Positions 48,701 to 60,000 of a stretch of 64,000 nt of DNA are shown here, one piece after another (the first letter of the stretch is position 1; every line of letters starts with the position of its first letter). This DNA comes from Callipepla californica brunnescens. Its lineage: Eukaryota > Chordata > Aves > Galliformes > Odontophoridae. Made by a program: the position numbers and the translations under genes. Under the pieces are notes generated by a model. It searched no databases, was not told the origin of the DNA, and saw nothing but the letters and a program-made list of their open reading frames with translations. The stretch covers positions 23,504,437 to 23,568,436 of the forward strand of contig JALIRH010000002.1 in NCBI GenBank assembly GCA_023055505.1, written 5' to 3'.

Positions 48701-49702
48701 AGAGGTAAAGCAAAGGCATTAAGACGTGGCAAAGGAAAACTGAATGCTTAAAAATGCAAGTGTTGTACACTTCTAAATGAATAAAATAATAGCAAAACAT
48801 GTATTTGTACAAGACCAAGAAGATGAGAGCCACATAACTTGTAAAAAAAAATGCTTTCTAGATCTCTTCTTGGCCTAGTGTTCTCAGGAAGATTTTGTGG
48901 TATTAAGCCATCAAAAAAGATACATAATCCTTGATCAGGCTTATGGCTTTATTTATACCAGAAAAGGGCTGCAAAGATCAGCCACAAAATCCAGAGAAAC
49001 GGAGAGAATCAATCAATATGAAAAACTCACCTGAAAAGTTAAGCATCAGCAAAGGTAATGGAAACCTGTGACTGTGAATATTAGTGCCTAAATGACAGAT
49101 GAACAATTAATATTAGCAGAGCTATTCAGGTAATCAAAAATTACATCAAAAAGCAAAATAAATAAATAAAGCTTACAATTATTAAATAACAAATAGTTGA
49201 ATATTCATCTATCCATAAGAAGGCTAAGAATTCTTCTGAGGATTTGGTCTACACCAAAAGATTGCCTCTAGCATTATACACTATGAGAAATATTCCATCA
49301 GATGGCTAAGTAAGAAAAAAGTGTTCCTAGGAAAAGTGAGATTATTATTACAGTTAGGTTATAATCAAATAGTTTTAAAATGACAAAGACAGAATATGAT
49401 AATAGCAGAGCAAGATGGGTGCTTACTCAACATTACTGCCTAATCCCATACTGTTAAGGGATTTGATGCAATTCAAAGAGAAGCAGGAGGGTTTTCCCCA
49501 CTCCAGCACAGGATACATGCAGTAATAAAAGTTTGAAAAATAACATTAATCAATAGCATAAAAAGGATTTGGTATTGTTTAAAAAGAAGATATTAATTCA
49601 GAATAGATTCAGCAGTCATTGAGCATGCTTGGGAAATTCAAGAAAATATACTACTATCAGAAATGCATCCTATGTTTTTACTACTTTAAGTCATAACCCA
49701 CT

Positions 49703-49720
49703 GTAATATATATATATTAC
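49703..49720. repeat. 18-bp perfect palindrome
   Basis: GTAATATATATATATTAC is its own reverse complement. A second TA-rich run with ATGTAATC (49731-49745) lies 10 bp downstream and can partly pair with it. Probably an AT microsatellite that happens to be symmetric. Confidence 0.85.
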
Positions 49721-52246
49721 ATATGTAGAGTATATATATGTAATCTTGCAACACTCTATCTGAATTACTCCAACACAAATGAATCTGAGAACAAAATATT
49801 ACTTTTCTGTTTAAATCATATGCTTTACCATTTTCAGCTACCTATGTATTGCTTTTCCTTAAAAATGGAAAAAGTGTTTCCTGTAGTTTTCCAGTTTTTC
49901 TAAGATCAGTGCTACAAAGCTTATAGGTACTGGTAAATCTTTTCTGAGTCCAGTTAGATGCTCAAGATAACAAAACATTAAGCAAGAGATTAATCTCAAA
50001 ATATCTTCTCTGCTTTATCTTTAGACATAACTGCCTCATGTTTAATGACTGACATTGGTGATTATGTATGCTGGTAATTCTGATCTTAATGGAGCTCCCT
50101 GCCAAGCCACCCACAGGAGCTGGCAGAAGGCCTAAGCTGTGGATGGATCAGAAATGGCTTATATATGGTATCAGTAATTCTTGTGGTGGGGATGACAGCT
50201 ACTTACTGGTAGCTGAAGACACCTGAAGCTGAAGAAAGGTCTACTTAGATCTCCCTGACCCTCTTATGGCAAAACATATATCTGGCAGAAATGTGTATCA
50301 TAACACTGAAGTGAATTAAATTGTGCCTGTTTATGCCTCGGCCATAATTTGGCCTTTACTTTCAATCTCATTAATAGATTAAAGCAGTTGAGAGCCAGTT
50401 ATTCCTAACCAGATATATATTTTGTTACTGTCTTGCTAATGTAGACTTTGAATTTCTGCCAAAATGCCTATACTAAATTTAATTGAATAAATATTGGAAT
50501 GAATTTGAGTTTGAATCATAAATTCTCCTCTGAGGTTGGATCTTCCAGTATCAGTTTTCGTTGCAGGTGATCTTTTCTCACAGGTGACAGAAAACCACTT
50601 ATTCTCCTTGAATCCTTACTGATAAGCAGAAATCATCTCCCTGAGTGTCTCCTACTTCTTTTCTCAGTTCATGGAAAGCTGTTGTCTCTACTGGAATATT
50701 TATCGCTGCTCCTGCAGATATATGAACTATCCCAAACATAACCTGACCACAGATGGTATAAAGCTCACTTTAATCAATCTCTTGCTGTGTTCCTGGAATC
50801 AGAACTGGCCTGGTCCCAACTTCATAAGCTGGCTATGCCAGTGCCCAGACTGTTTGAAACATCAGTTGCATGGGGCACTAATCTGTTTATTTTTGTACAA
50901 CGAGGTGTAGGCTGCTTTCACAATGCAGCTTTCACATGAGAAAATGTTTGTTTGTTGTTGAACGATACTCTGCTATTTCAAGGGCCACTAATCTGTCTTT
51001 CCCAGGGGACTGCAGGGTTTTTATACACCTCATCTTATAGCGGGTAAGCAGATGATATGATAAGCTTAGATCTTTCAAAAGCTGTTTTAAGACAATTTTG
51101 TGGAAATCCTTTGCTTAGAGATAAATATTACAACAGTGGGAACTGGGTTGATAGCCCACTCTTTAGGACTGTAGTCTGGAGAGGGATGACTGAGCTTTCA
51201 GCACAGTCCTGCTGACGCTGGCAACCATCTACATCTGACTCCTTTGGCTTCTCATGAGGGATGATAGGGTTAGCACCTGCCATTGTCTGGCACCCAACAG
51301 CAGGTAAGCTACAGTTCTGACTGTTAGTCAGAGAAAATACTTTGGGTATGAGCCAGAAGAGCAGCTTTCTGGTCTTTTCTGACCTGCCTGTAAAGACACT
51401 GTTGGTAACAAAAAGAAGTGACAACTTCTTAATGCAGGGCTGTTGCTCATTGTAAAGCTTACAGCCTGCCTCTTGATAGTGACAAAAACCATGGGTTAAT
51501 GTTCAGGTTTAAAATGTGACAAACCAAGCCTTCAGTGAACATCTCTTCAGGGAAAAGTGGTGTAAACCCCTATTAATATCAGATCTGAATGGATCTAAAA
51601 GCTTTGCAATTACCTTCTGCTAAAGAAATACAGTGTCTAAGTACAAAATCCTTTACTGACATTAAAACAAACAAACAAAAAAGTCCTTTGCGCCCAGGTC
51701 TTTCTGAATGTTATGATAACTCAAGAAGATGGAGAATGGAGTTTTACTGGAGCAGCATCCTGCTTAGAACCACACTCACCTCTGTTCAACACAGTTCTTT
51801 TCAGTGGAACTTCTCAAGCACAATTGTGCAAAATGTTGAGTTTAACGTTTAACACTACAAAAATTACATGCTCCTCTGGAAATAAAGACTTTAATGACTT
51901 TTTCCTTAATTGCTACATACGTGTGATATGGATGATATGATTCAACAGTACATTTTCTAAGGTACTTAGATCTGCCTTGGATGTAAAGAAGTTTGAAATG
52001 GTATTTTTCTGACTGCACAGTAGATCCTAAAAAGGTCCTTCGGTTTCCATGTAAGGCACAGAGTAGCTGAGGAGAGACAATTCTTCTGTTCTTCATGTTA
52101 ACAGTAATAGTAAAATTCAAATGAAAGTAGTCCTTAAATGACTGTGTTTTCTCCATAATGTTTTCTAAAGCTCTTGGAATGGCACTTCAAATGTTGCTTT
52201 AAAACATCTTTAACTTCTTCTTCCTGTTTGCTCCCTGGGGAAGAAA

Positions 52247-53259
52247 TGGCAGAAACCTTTTTGTTACACAGTCCTGGGCACACAAGGGAGGATAAAGTGA
52301 CTGGAAGCAGTTACCAAATGTAAATCCTGCCTGACCAACTTGATCGTTTTCTATGATAAAATGACTAGTTCTGTGGATAAAATGAGAACAACAGAAATCA
52401 TTTACTTTGACCTCTGCAAGGCTATTATTATTGTCTTCAACGAGGAATACACAGTGGATGGCTAAAAAGGCTTTTGGGTGAACAGGCTCAAAGAATGATG
52501 GCTAATGAGTTATGCTCTTCCTGGAAGCTGGTAAAAAATAGACAATTGCAATGGTCTACTCTGTGACCTGTTCTGTTCACCACCTTTATCATGAGGAGAC
52601 AAACAGCCTTCGTAATTTTTCAGATTACATTAAATTGGAGAGAAAAACTGAAATTATTGAGAACTGGTCTGCCATTCAAAGTGATCTGAACAACTTTGAA
52701 GAATGGGCCAAAAGGAACCTCGTGAAATTCCACAGCAGCAAATGCCAAGTTTTGTACCTTGGAAGGAAGAATCACCAGCAACAATACAGGCTGGGTTTAA
52801 TCTGACTAATGAGCAGCTTTGATGAGAAGGACTTAATGGGGCTTCATAGACAAGAGGCTGAGCATGAGTTAGCAGTGTGTTGTAACAAAGAGGGCCAACC
52901 ACATTCTTGGTGAAATGAACAGAAGCACAGAAAACAGAACAAGGGTAGTTATTAAATTCTACATCATCATTCACGAGACCACTTACGGAATAATGCATTC
53001 AGTTTTACCCCTCACCCAGCATAAAAAGAGATTTTGAAAAACTGAAGCAAATTCATGGTGGCTGGAACATTTGCCCTGTGAAGAAAGACTGAAGGAGCTG
53101 GACTTGTTCACCATGAAGAAGGGAATGTCCAGTATAAAGGACATAGACCTGTTAGAGGAAGACAAAAGTGTGTACAAAGATGATCAGAGGGCTGAAATAC
53201 TTCTACGAATAAAAAGTCTGAGAAAGCTGGAGTTACTTAGCCTAGAGAAGAGAGGGCTC
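52247..53259 (+). mobile_element. CR1 LINE with ORF2 (reverse transcriptase) remnant, part 1
   Basis: Plus-strand CR1 of about 1 kb, the longest copy here. The start has the EN-RT linker/RT region ('AGTCCTGGGCACACAAGGGA'), then an internal deletion of roughly 170 bp compared with intact CR1, then 'TCCTGCCTGACCAACTTGATC' (SCLTNLI). The frame at 52551-52805 carries the RT C-terminal part. Its catalytic position, where CR1 normally has an FADD-type motif followed by TKLG, reads NFSDYIKLE, so the second Asp is lost. Next come IQSDLNNFEEWAKRNLVKFH and KCQVLYLGRKN. Several frameshifts and stops break ORF2. The copy continues after a nested CR1, at 53604. Confidence 0.95.
52551..52805 (+). pseudogene. 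CR1 ORF2 reverse transcriptase, C-terminal remnant
   Basis: This 84-codon frame is a piece of the CR1 RT domain and the segment after it. The visible landmarks are DYIKLE (in place of the catalytic DD region), the DLNNFEEWAKRNLVKFHSSKCQVLYLGR block typical of CR1/jockey-clade RTs, and a stop soon after YRLGLI. The residues before NFSDY do not match RT well, which indicates a frameshift upstream. It is inactive. Confidence 0.85.
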
Positions 53260-53603
53260 TCAGAAGTCATAGAAGTCATAGAATCATTTGAGTTGGAACT
53301 GATCCTCTAAGAACATCTAGCCCAACTCCCCTCCAATGAACAGGGACAACTTCAACTAGATAAGGTTACTGGGCTTCCTGCCCAGCCTGACCTTGAATGT
53401 CTCCAAGGACAGGGCATCCACCACATCCCTGGGCAACCTGTTCCAGTGCCTCACCATTCTTATTGTAAAAAAGCTTTTCTTTATATTCAGTCTAAATCTC
53501 CCTTATTTTAGTTTGAAGTATTGTCTTATAACAGATCCTTCTTTCTTACAACCTCCATTTTGATATGGAAATGCTGATATCAGGTCTCCCTGGAGTCTTC
53601 TCT
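53260..53603 (-). mobile_element. CR1 LINE 3' fragment nested in another CR1
   Basis: Minus-strand CR1. The left edge has its terminal repeats (AGAAGTCATAGAAGTCATAGAATCAT), then 'GAGTTGGAACTGATCCTCTAAGAACATCTAGCCCAACTCCCC', 'CCAGCCTGACCTTGAATGTC', 'GGGCATCCACCACATCCCTGGGCAACCTGTTCCAGTGCCTC', 'AGGTCTCCCTGGAGTCTTCTC'. Both its ends lie inside the plus-strand CR1, whose sequence breaks at 53259 and resumes at 53604. It therefore inserted later. The boundaries are good to a few bases. Confidence 0.95.
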
Positions 53604-53872
53604 TTATCAGACTTTTTATCAGGGACTCATTATCAAAAGGTGTAGTGAAGGATCAAAGGTTAACAGTTTTAAATTAAAAAAAAAAGGTCAGTTAGATATT
53701 AGGAAGAAATTCACTAGAGTGTAGTGAAATACTGGAACAGGTTGTCCAGAGAAGCTATGCATGCCTGCAACAGTTCAAGTCCAGGCCTGGTCAAGTGGAA
53801 TGTGAACCTGCCTATTGGAAATAGATGACCCTTAAGGTCCATTTCAGGCCAAACCATTCTATGATTCTAAAA
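53604..53872 (+). mobile_element. CR1 LINE, part 2 of the interrupted plus-strand copy
   Basis: Resumes the plus-strand CR1: 'GACTTTTTATCAGGGACTCA', 'AACAGTTTTAAATTAAAAAA', 'TTAGATATTAGGAAGAAATTC', 'GAAATACTGGAACAGGTTGTCCAGAGAAGC', 'CAGGCCTGGTCAAGTGGAATG', and a 3' end of 'CTTAAGGTCCATTTCAGGCCAAACCATTCTATGATTC'. With part 1 it forms a single CR1 of about 1.28 kb. Confidence 0.94.
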
Positions 53873-55534
53873 CATTAATACACTTGTCCAACCTCACAGA
53901 TTAATATGCTTTGAGTAGCAGTTTGGCCTAGAGACCGCTTGAGATCCTGAGAATTCTTATCCTTTTACTCCTTGTTTTATCTCCTGAGAAAATTTTTGCT
54001 CTGATATTTTTGTAACTACACTTTAAATATGTTATTGTCCTTTAATCTTTCCTCTAACTGTTCATACTAGCTCCCTCAACTTCTTCATGTAAGCTGTGTG
54101 CTCTCAGCGTCCTGGTAGGTATCCTTCATCGTGTTAAGAATACCAGTTTTCTTCAGGAATAGAGACACAATTATTGACAGTAAGCCATATTTGCTTCTCA
54201 ATGAACTTGTATGAATCTTTTTAATTGCAAGTCACCTATTCATCTTTTCAACAGACATGCCGATCCTTCCTACAGATATAATTCAATAAACATATTCAAG
54301 AGCAAATGTACATATACAAGCAATTCATAAAAAAAAAAAAATTAAAAAAAAAAAAAAAAAAAAAAAAGATGAGAAATGCTTTAGACATACAGATATGCAA
54401 TTTTTTCCTCCGGCCCAAGCTGAAAGATTAAACAAATTGCAATGCATATTGAATATAAAGTATCCACAGAACAAGAAAATCGAGACACATATGTGAACGT
54501 GACAAAACAAGAAACTGAAACTTCACCTCTGTTCAAATTGATAGCAAAATTTGACTGATTTCAGTACAGCCAAATTTCATCTGCTATTTCTAAATTAATC
54601 ATTCTCAGAAATCAACTGTAAATTACAATCCTGTATTTTGTGAATAATATTTTACCCTTTATGTTGTCAACTTCTGGTTTTACTGCCTGATAATATTATT
54701 GCATGTTACTGAAATAGTCTTTCATGCTTTTCTGCTTGAGGAAGAATAAAAAATATAGTCTGTCTTGGCTGGGAAGTATTACATATAATATATGCATAAC
54801 TTCATCCAATAAGACATTTTGATGCTAGTGAGCATCAAGAGCCCTCAGTGTATCTCTACTTTCCAGGTTATTCCTTTTCTCCTGAGCACTGCAGTATTTC
54901 AGGCACTGGCATTAACACCTAGCAAGAAACATATCAGGGTTTATTGTTGTCAGATGTGACACATAGATGTGATGTGTACTGCAAAGTAATTTCTCTTTAA
55001 AGAGACCACAGAAATCATTTTTGGTGCATGTAGAAAAAGTTGCAACTTCAAAAAGACTCTTTTCATTTTCAAGGAATAGGGTAGAGTAATATCTTAGTGC
55101 TGCCACAGAAATGACTTTGTGCTCTAACTTTAGTGACCCAATAACTTGCAACACCAATATCATTCATCACGTTGTCAGAAAGAGAGAAACAAGGTGGAAA
55201 GAAATAAAACATCATGCTATATTGTAGAACCAGAACTTGCACTTTCTAAGGGAACAGGGAATCACCAGATGATTGGTGCCTAAACATCAGATCATTAAAA
55301 ATAGTTCAGTTAATAACTGTCATTTTAAAAGATTATTTTTTTAGTGCAATTTTTCTGAATAATTTTTTTTTAAATTTCCCTTCACTTACTTTAATAAGGA
55401 GACTTTCAGTTTGGGCACTGGATGAATTCTGAGAATATTACTTCTCTTTTTTTGATTAATATCTTAAAATTATTCTCTCTCCACACTAGACTTTGCTGTG
55501 GTGTAATTTCTGAATGATCTAACATAACTAATCA
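53873..55534. other. AT-rich non-coding sequence, no gene seen
   Basis: Contains a 39-base A-rich run (54329-54367). The 61-codon minus frame at 54325-54510 runs into that tract as poly-Phe. The 83-codon minus frame at 54912-55163 is unassigned. Confidence 0.6.
54329..54367. repeat. Poly(A) tract interrupted by TT
   Basis: 13 As, then TT, then 24 As. No retrocopy is recognised at its left. Confidence 0.9.
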
Positions 55535-55585
55535 TGTTTTGTTTGTTTGTTTGTTTGTTTGTTTGTTTGTTTTTTGTTTGTTTTG
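55535..55585. repeat. (GTTT)n microsatellite
   Basis: About eight pure GTTT units, then a longer T run and two more units. It lies about 35 bp before the CR1 at 55620, on its 5' side. Confidence 0.93.
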
Positions 55586-55619
55586 GTTCCCTAAGCCACT
55601 TAGAGAAATGCAGCAGATT

Positions 55620-55931
55620 TAAGATTCCCACTGAGAGTCAAAGAGACATGGCCAACTGTCTGTGGGGACAAGACAAGGGGAAACAGCCATAAACTTGAAC
55701 ATAGGAATTTCCATGCTAATATGCAAAGGAACTTCTTCACAGTGAGGGTGACAGAGCACTGGAACAGGCTGCCCAGGGAAGTTGTGGAGTTGTGGAGTTT
55801 CACTGGAGATACTCAAGACCCATCTGGACGCCTACCTGTGCAGCCTGCTGTAGGGGGCTTGTTTTGCAGGGAGGTTGGACTCGATGATCTCTAGAGGTCC
55901 CTTCCAACCCCTACAATTCTGTGATTCTGTA
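55620..55931 (+). mobile_element. CR1 LINE 3' fragment, well preserved
   Basis: Plus-strand CR1 with the least divergence of those here: 'GGACAAGACAAGGGGAAACAG', 'GGAACTTCTTCACAGTGAGGGTGACAGAGCACTGGAACAGGCTGCCCAGGGAAG', 'CTGGACGCCTACCTGTGCAGCCTGCTGTAG', 'GGTTGGACTCGATGATCTCTAGAGGTCCCTTCCAACCCCTACA', and the terminal ATTCTGTGATTCTGTAAT. A local duplication GTTGTGGA (55782-55798) is present. The minus-strand frames at 55600-55816 are shadows of it. Confidence 0.96.
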
Positions 55932-56509
55932 ATCTGTTCTTCACTAAAAGAAATTCATGCAGAGTCACATGAGATATTCATTAAGCTGTAAAAAATGGGA
56001 ACAAGTAGGGAAACTGTGTGATAGGTAAGCAAATGACCAATGAAACGTGAAAAAGAACACAATAAGATTTGTCTGCATAGAGGAAAGTTAGTGGTGGAGT
56101 TCTAAAAGGTTAGTTTTGGTACTGCAAAATGTTTCAAACTGCAAAATGAAAGATCAGACCATGCAGGCTAGATTCAAAAGTATCCTTAGGGCAGTGCATA
56201 ATTTGTTTACCTTCCATTTAATCATTAAAAACCAGACAGTTTTCTAAAGACTGTCATCTCCTAAAGACTGACATCTCCTATCTGGTCAATGAAGAGAAGT
56301 AGGTGACTTTGAAGTCCTCACAAATGTGATATCTGCCTAATTTATGTGCTTAACCTTGGACCAATACATCTTTTTCCTGGAGATAAATCTTAGTGGTTCA
56401 TTAAAACCTAAAATGAAGTTCTAAGTAGGTTACCTAAGTTAATAGAACTGAATTAGTTCATAGGAGCATATGGGCTTGATATCTTAAACCTACTAGACTA
56501 GAACCAAAA
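55932..56509. other. Non-coding sequence with a 17-bp tandem duplication
   Basis: No gene or transposon is recognised. The only structure is the 17-bp tandem duplication at 56244-56277, listed separately. Confidence 0.6.
56244..56277. repeat. 17-bp tandem duplication, one mismatch
   Basis: CTAAAGACTGTCATCTC followed directly by CTAAAGACTGACATCTC. The single T/A difference shows it is somewhat older than the perfect duplications at 27048 and 32231. Confidence 0.93.
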
Positions 56510-56890
56510 CCAGAGAGAGATGTACAGGAAGTGGAAGCGGGGTTGTGTAGCCTTGGAAGAATTCGGGGATATTGTCGGCCCATGCAGAGATAAGATCAGA
56601 AAAGCCAAGGAACAAATGGAGCTGAACTTGGCAAGGGATGTGAAAAATAACAAGAGGGGGTTCTAAAGGTACATAGGCAGGAAGAAACAGACCAAAGAGA
56701 GTGTTCTCCCTCTGCTTAATGAGGATGGAGAACTGGCTTCCTCAGACATATAAAAAGCTGAGGCGTTCAATAAGTGCTTTGCCTTGGTCTTCACTGGTGG
56801 TCAGACTCCCTGTGTCTACCAGGATCCTGATCCTCTATGGGTGGTTAAGAGGAGCAGATTCTGTCCCACTGCACTGTAACAATGGAACAA
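56510..56890 (+). mobile_element. CR1 ORF2 fragment (endonuclease-RT linker region)
   Basis: Plus-strand internal CR1 sequence: 'TGTACAGGAAGTGGAAGCGG', 'CATGCAGAGATAAGATCAGAAAAGCCAAGGAAC' (reads [11 protein letters not shown]), 'TTGGCAAGGGATGTGAAAAATAACAAGAG' (LARDVKNNK), 'GTTCTCCCTCTGCTTAATGAGGATGGAGAACTGG', 'TTTGCCTTGGTCTTCACTGG', 'GAGCAGATTCTGTCCCACTG'. This region lies between the endonuclease and the RT. A TAA in 'GGTTCTAAAGGTACATAGG' and further frameshifts break it. No CR1 3' end is attached; instead it runs into oppositely oriented RT sequence. Confidence 0.92.
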
Positions 56891-56892
56891 GT

Positions 56893-57060
56893 TTGTCAGG
56901 CATGACACATTCTTAGTGAAGCCATGTTGGCTAACAATCACCTCGTCTTTATTTGCCATGTTCCTTAGTAGGACCTTCAGGAGTATCTGCTCCGTTATCT
57001 TGCCAGGTACAGTGGTGAGACTGACTGGCCTGTAATTACCCAGATCTTCTTTTTGTATTG
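56893..57060 (-). pseudogene. CR1 ORF2 reverse transcriptase, N-terminal remnant
   Basis: The minus-strand frame (56816-57079) reads [20 protein letters not shown], then [20 protein letters not shown] and [24 protein letters not shown] and the QHGF-K-SCLTNL blocks are conserved in the RT of CR1 elements. After TNLF the similarity stops at the junction with the plus-strand fragment, and the rest of the frame is antisense of that fragment. The catalytic Asp motifs lie further on and are absent. It is a non-functional fragment. Confidence 0.92.
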
Positions 57061-60000
57061 TTAAACTATTCATTAGCAAACGAAGAATAAAGCTAGGAAA
57101 GGAAGTATGCCAAAGCTGCTTTCATTTATGCCGCTTCAGCAATCCAGAACTGTACTTGGATTTCCTTTAAATTTTTACAGGCTGAAGGAATAGAAGGTAT
57201 TGTAAAGCACTGTAAGAGTTTAGGAGTCAAAGGCTCAATGTCCAAGTGGAGACTGGTGAAGAGTGATGTTCCTCCAGCTAATTAGACTTGGGACAGGATA
57301 GGCTCAGATACAGAATAAACACAGAATATTTTAAGACAGACTGAAAACTTGAGATTGATTTAATTGAATTAAACACACAGCTTGCTTCTACGAACATGTG
57401 TAAGCCGGAAAATTTAAATTTTCCTACATCTGATTCTTCCTTTACTCACAGGCTTTGGTAGAAGTTTATCAAGCCTCGAAGTGATAGATAAGACTGTACA
57501 CTATACTTGTAATTTCCTTATTTTTAAGTCACTATTTGATACTTAATCTCACCAACTGTTTATCTTTTTCCTGCCTTTGTGCATATTAAAAGAGAAATGT
57601 CTGAATTTCCACAGCAACAATAACTACCAACATAAACCACCCCAGCTTGTATCTCTTTTGCCACAAAAAGACTATTTAATGCGTTCACTAATGTTTTTCA
57701 AATTCTGTCAAGAGCATCTTTTCCTGTGTAAGAAACTGTACAATTAAATGAAAAAAAAATTAAGTCAATAGCATAGAATTTTAGTAGTACCTTGTTTACT
57801 CATCCTCACTGGTTATCTGTTTCATGTCCTTTGATTGTTTGTTATCCTTTTCCTGTGGATTTAAAAGGTTTATTGATGAAACGTTGTAAAAGGGCTTTGT
57901 TAGTGCTTTAATTGTTGTTAGGATAGAACTCCAGAAAGAACTGTCCAGAATAATTAAAAACATTGTACATTTGATTGCTTTCTAATTTTTTCTAGACAAA
58001 TATTGAGATGCTTATGGACTTATTAGTCAAGAAATATGTAAAAAAAAAAAAAATGCTGTGCAGTGCAAAAGTTTTCAAGATGCTTTCAGCTGCTAAAGAC
58101 TTTATATGTGCTCTGATATCCCAGGATACAGTTGTGCATTCATGCATTGTGCTTCATTTTCCCAGGTATTTTGAGCTCTTGGCTCTTGGCTACAAAACCT
58201 CCACCTTCCCAGAACCTGGGTGAGCAGTTTTGTATAGCTCTACAGACATATCAACTCTTTCTGAGGTAGTTGGGAATCTACATGCAAAGGTGAAAATCTG
58301 AAAAATTTCTGATTTAGATGACGTCAAAGCACTTCCATGTGCCTAAATTTCTCACTAGGCCTAGTCTTCTAACTTTTTCTCAGAGAAGTTCATTACTTAT
58401 TTCTGTGACTCAGACTGTGGTTAGTTCAATATTTAACAGAAAAACACTGGGCATCAGTTATCTTAGAATAATTTAATAATTATTTAGATTCCAAACTACT
58501 CATAAGACCATTTACCTATTGTATTAACAAAGTGAAAACCTTACAGGATGGAAACAGCAAATTTCTACATGTGCCAATCTCAAATTCTAACCTTCAAACT
58601 GGACATAAAGAAACCAGAGGAGTCAAAGCACAAATGGGACCAAACTCTTCCTTGTGCTGCCATCCTGTAACCTAGACCTGTCTTTTGTGAGGGATCTCTA
58701 AATGACATATTAGTTCCATTGAGACAGTTTTGAATAAAACTATGAACTCACAGTAGTTCTGCCACTTTTACATTGAAGCTTTTCAGTATTAGATGCATCT
58801 CAAGACTTTAATAAATAAAATATTAAAATTGTTTATCCACATTGAAGAGCTGAAAAAAAACAAAAAACTGCTGCCAGCTTGAATTAATGATTAATTCAAT
58901 AATTATGAAACATCAAGGTAATTAAAATTATTTCTAACATTTTAAAATTCACATTATAAAAACCTAATCACGTATTATAACTTCTTTCCAACCCTGTTCT
59001 ATCCTTGCAGATTACTCTTCACTTTTTTCTAGAAAGTAAGATTTGGTGTGCCAAATTAGGGGATGCTTTTCTGTGTACTTCAAATTTTACTATGATCCAG
59101 TTGTACTATGAAAAATAAGAATGGATGCAATAGGTGGCTCATAAATGTTCTCACAGTGCAGCAAGCAATGAGCATGAACAGATGTTTAACTTTTCCTTTA
59201 GGATGAAGGTATGTTCATTCCTATCGTGATGTTACAGGTATGTCATTAGGCAAGAATTCTTTTTAGAGTAATTAAGGTGAGAAGTATCATCATAATTACC
59301 TTTTCTGTATATCAAAGGAATAGAAAGTCATTACATGACGACCTTGAATTCATTTATTAATTAGAGTACGTCTTTTAGGGAGAAGTTCAGTTTTCACTTC
59401 AGTGTGATAAGAAGTCTACCACAGTTGTCAGAATCAGTGGTTAATTGCCTTTACCAACTGTCTTATTTTGAATTATGATGTAAGCAAAAATTTCTGGGTG
59501 CTCTGAACTATCTTGTTAGTTTACCTTCCTACTTTCAGTTTCTATATTTCATGTGAAGTGTGGAAATTATATTAAATGATCATTTGTGAAATATTTCAAA
59601 AAATATTATCTCTAATGGCATTTGGGATTATATTTTAATCTCATATCTATCTTTCTATAAATAGAATAAAACTGCATATTTATATGAATTGTCTTTAATT
59701 TTGAATGAATATCTGGAAATAAAATAAGCTTTGGAAATATCTGCATTCTTTTAAAATACAAAATAATCAACTTCAGGAGCACTACCTACTTAAACACAAA
59801 ATAAAATTCAAGATATTTCATGTCTAAATTTGCCAAAAAGGGTGATCCCTGATTTACTGTAGATACTTTACAGCTAGCTAAGGCATGTTTGGTCTGCACC
59901 CTAAGTATTATTATTCTCTGGGACTGCATTTGAAAATGCTGCAAAATTGTTTCATATTTCACATTTAACACACCCAATACTTAACACTAAAATATGTATT

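Larger units (their letters stand above)
41776..52246. other. AT-rich non-coding sequence, 10.5 kb, no gene or transposon recognised
   Basis: This is the longest stretch without a recognisable element. It has simple tracts only: poly(T) at 42699-42715, TA-rich at 43868-43886, a short poly(T) near 48549-48562, and a perfect TA palindrome at 49703-49720. The open frames are under 105 codons. The frame ending at 46174 can be read from 45866 (102 codons, Lys/Ser-rich at its start) just after a TTTCACAG acceptor-like string, but no domain is recognised. The 98-codon minus frame at 51128-51424 and the 104-codon minus frame at 51842-52156 are likewise unassigned. Confidence 0.6.
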
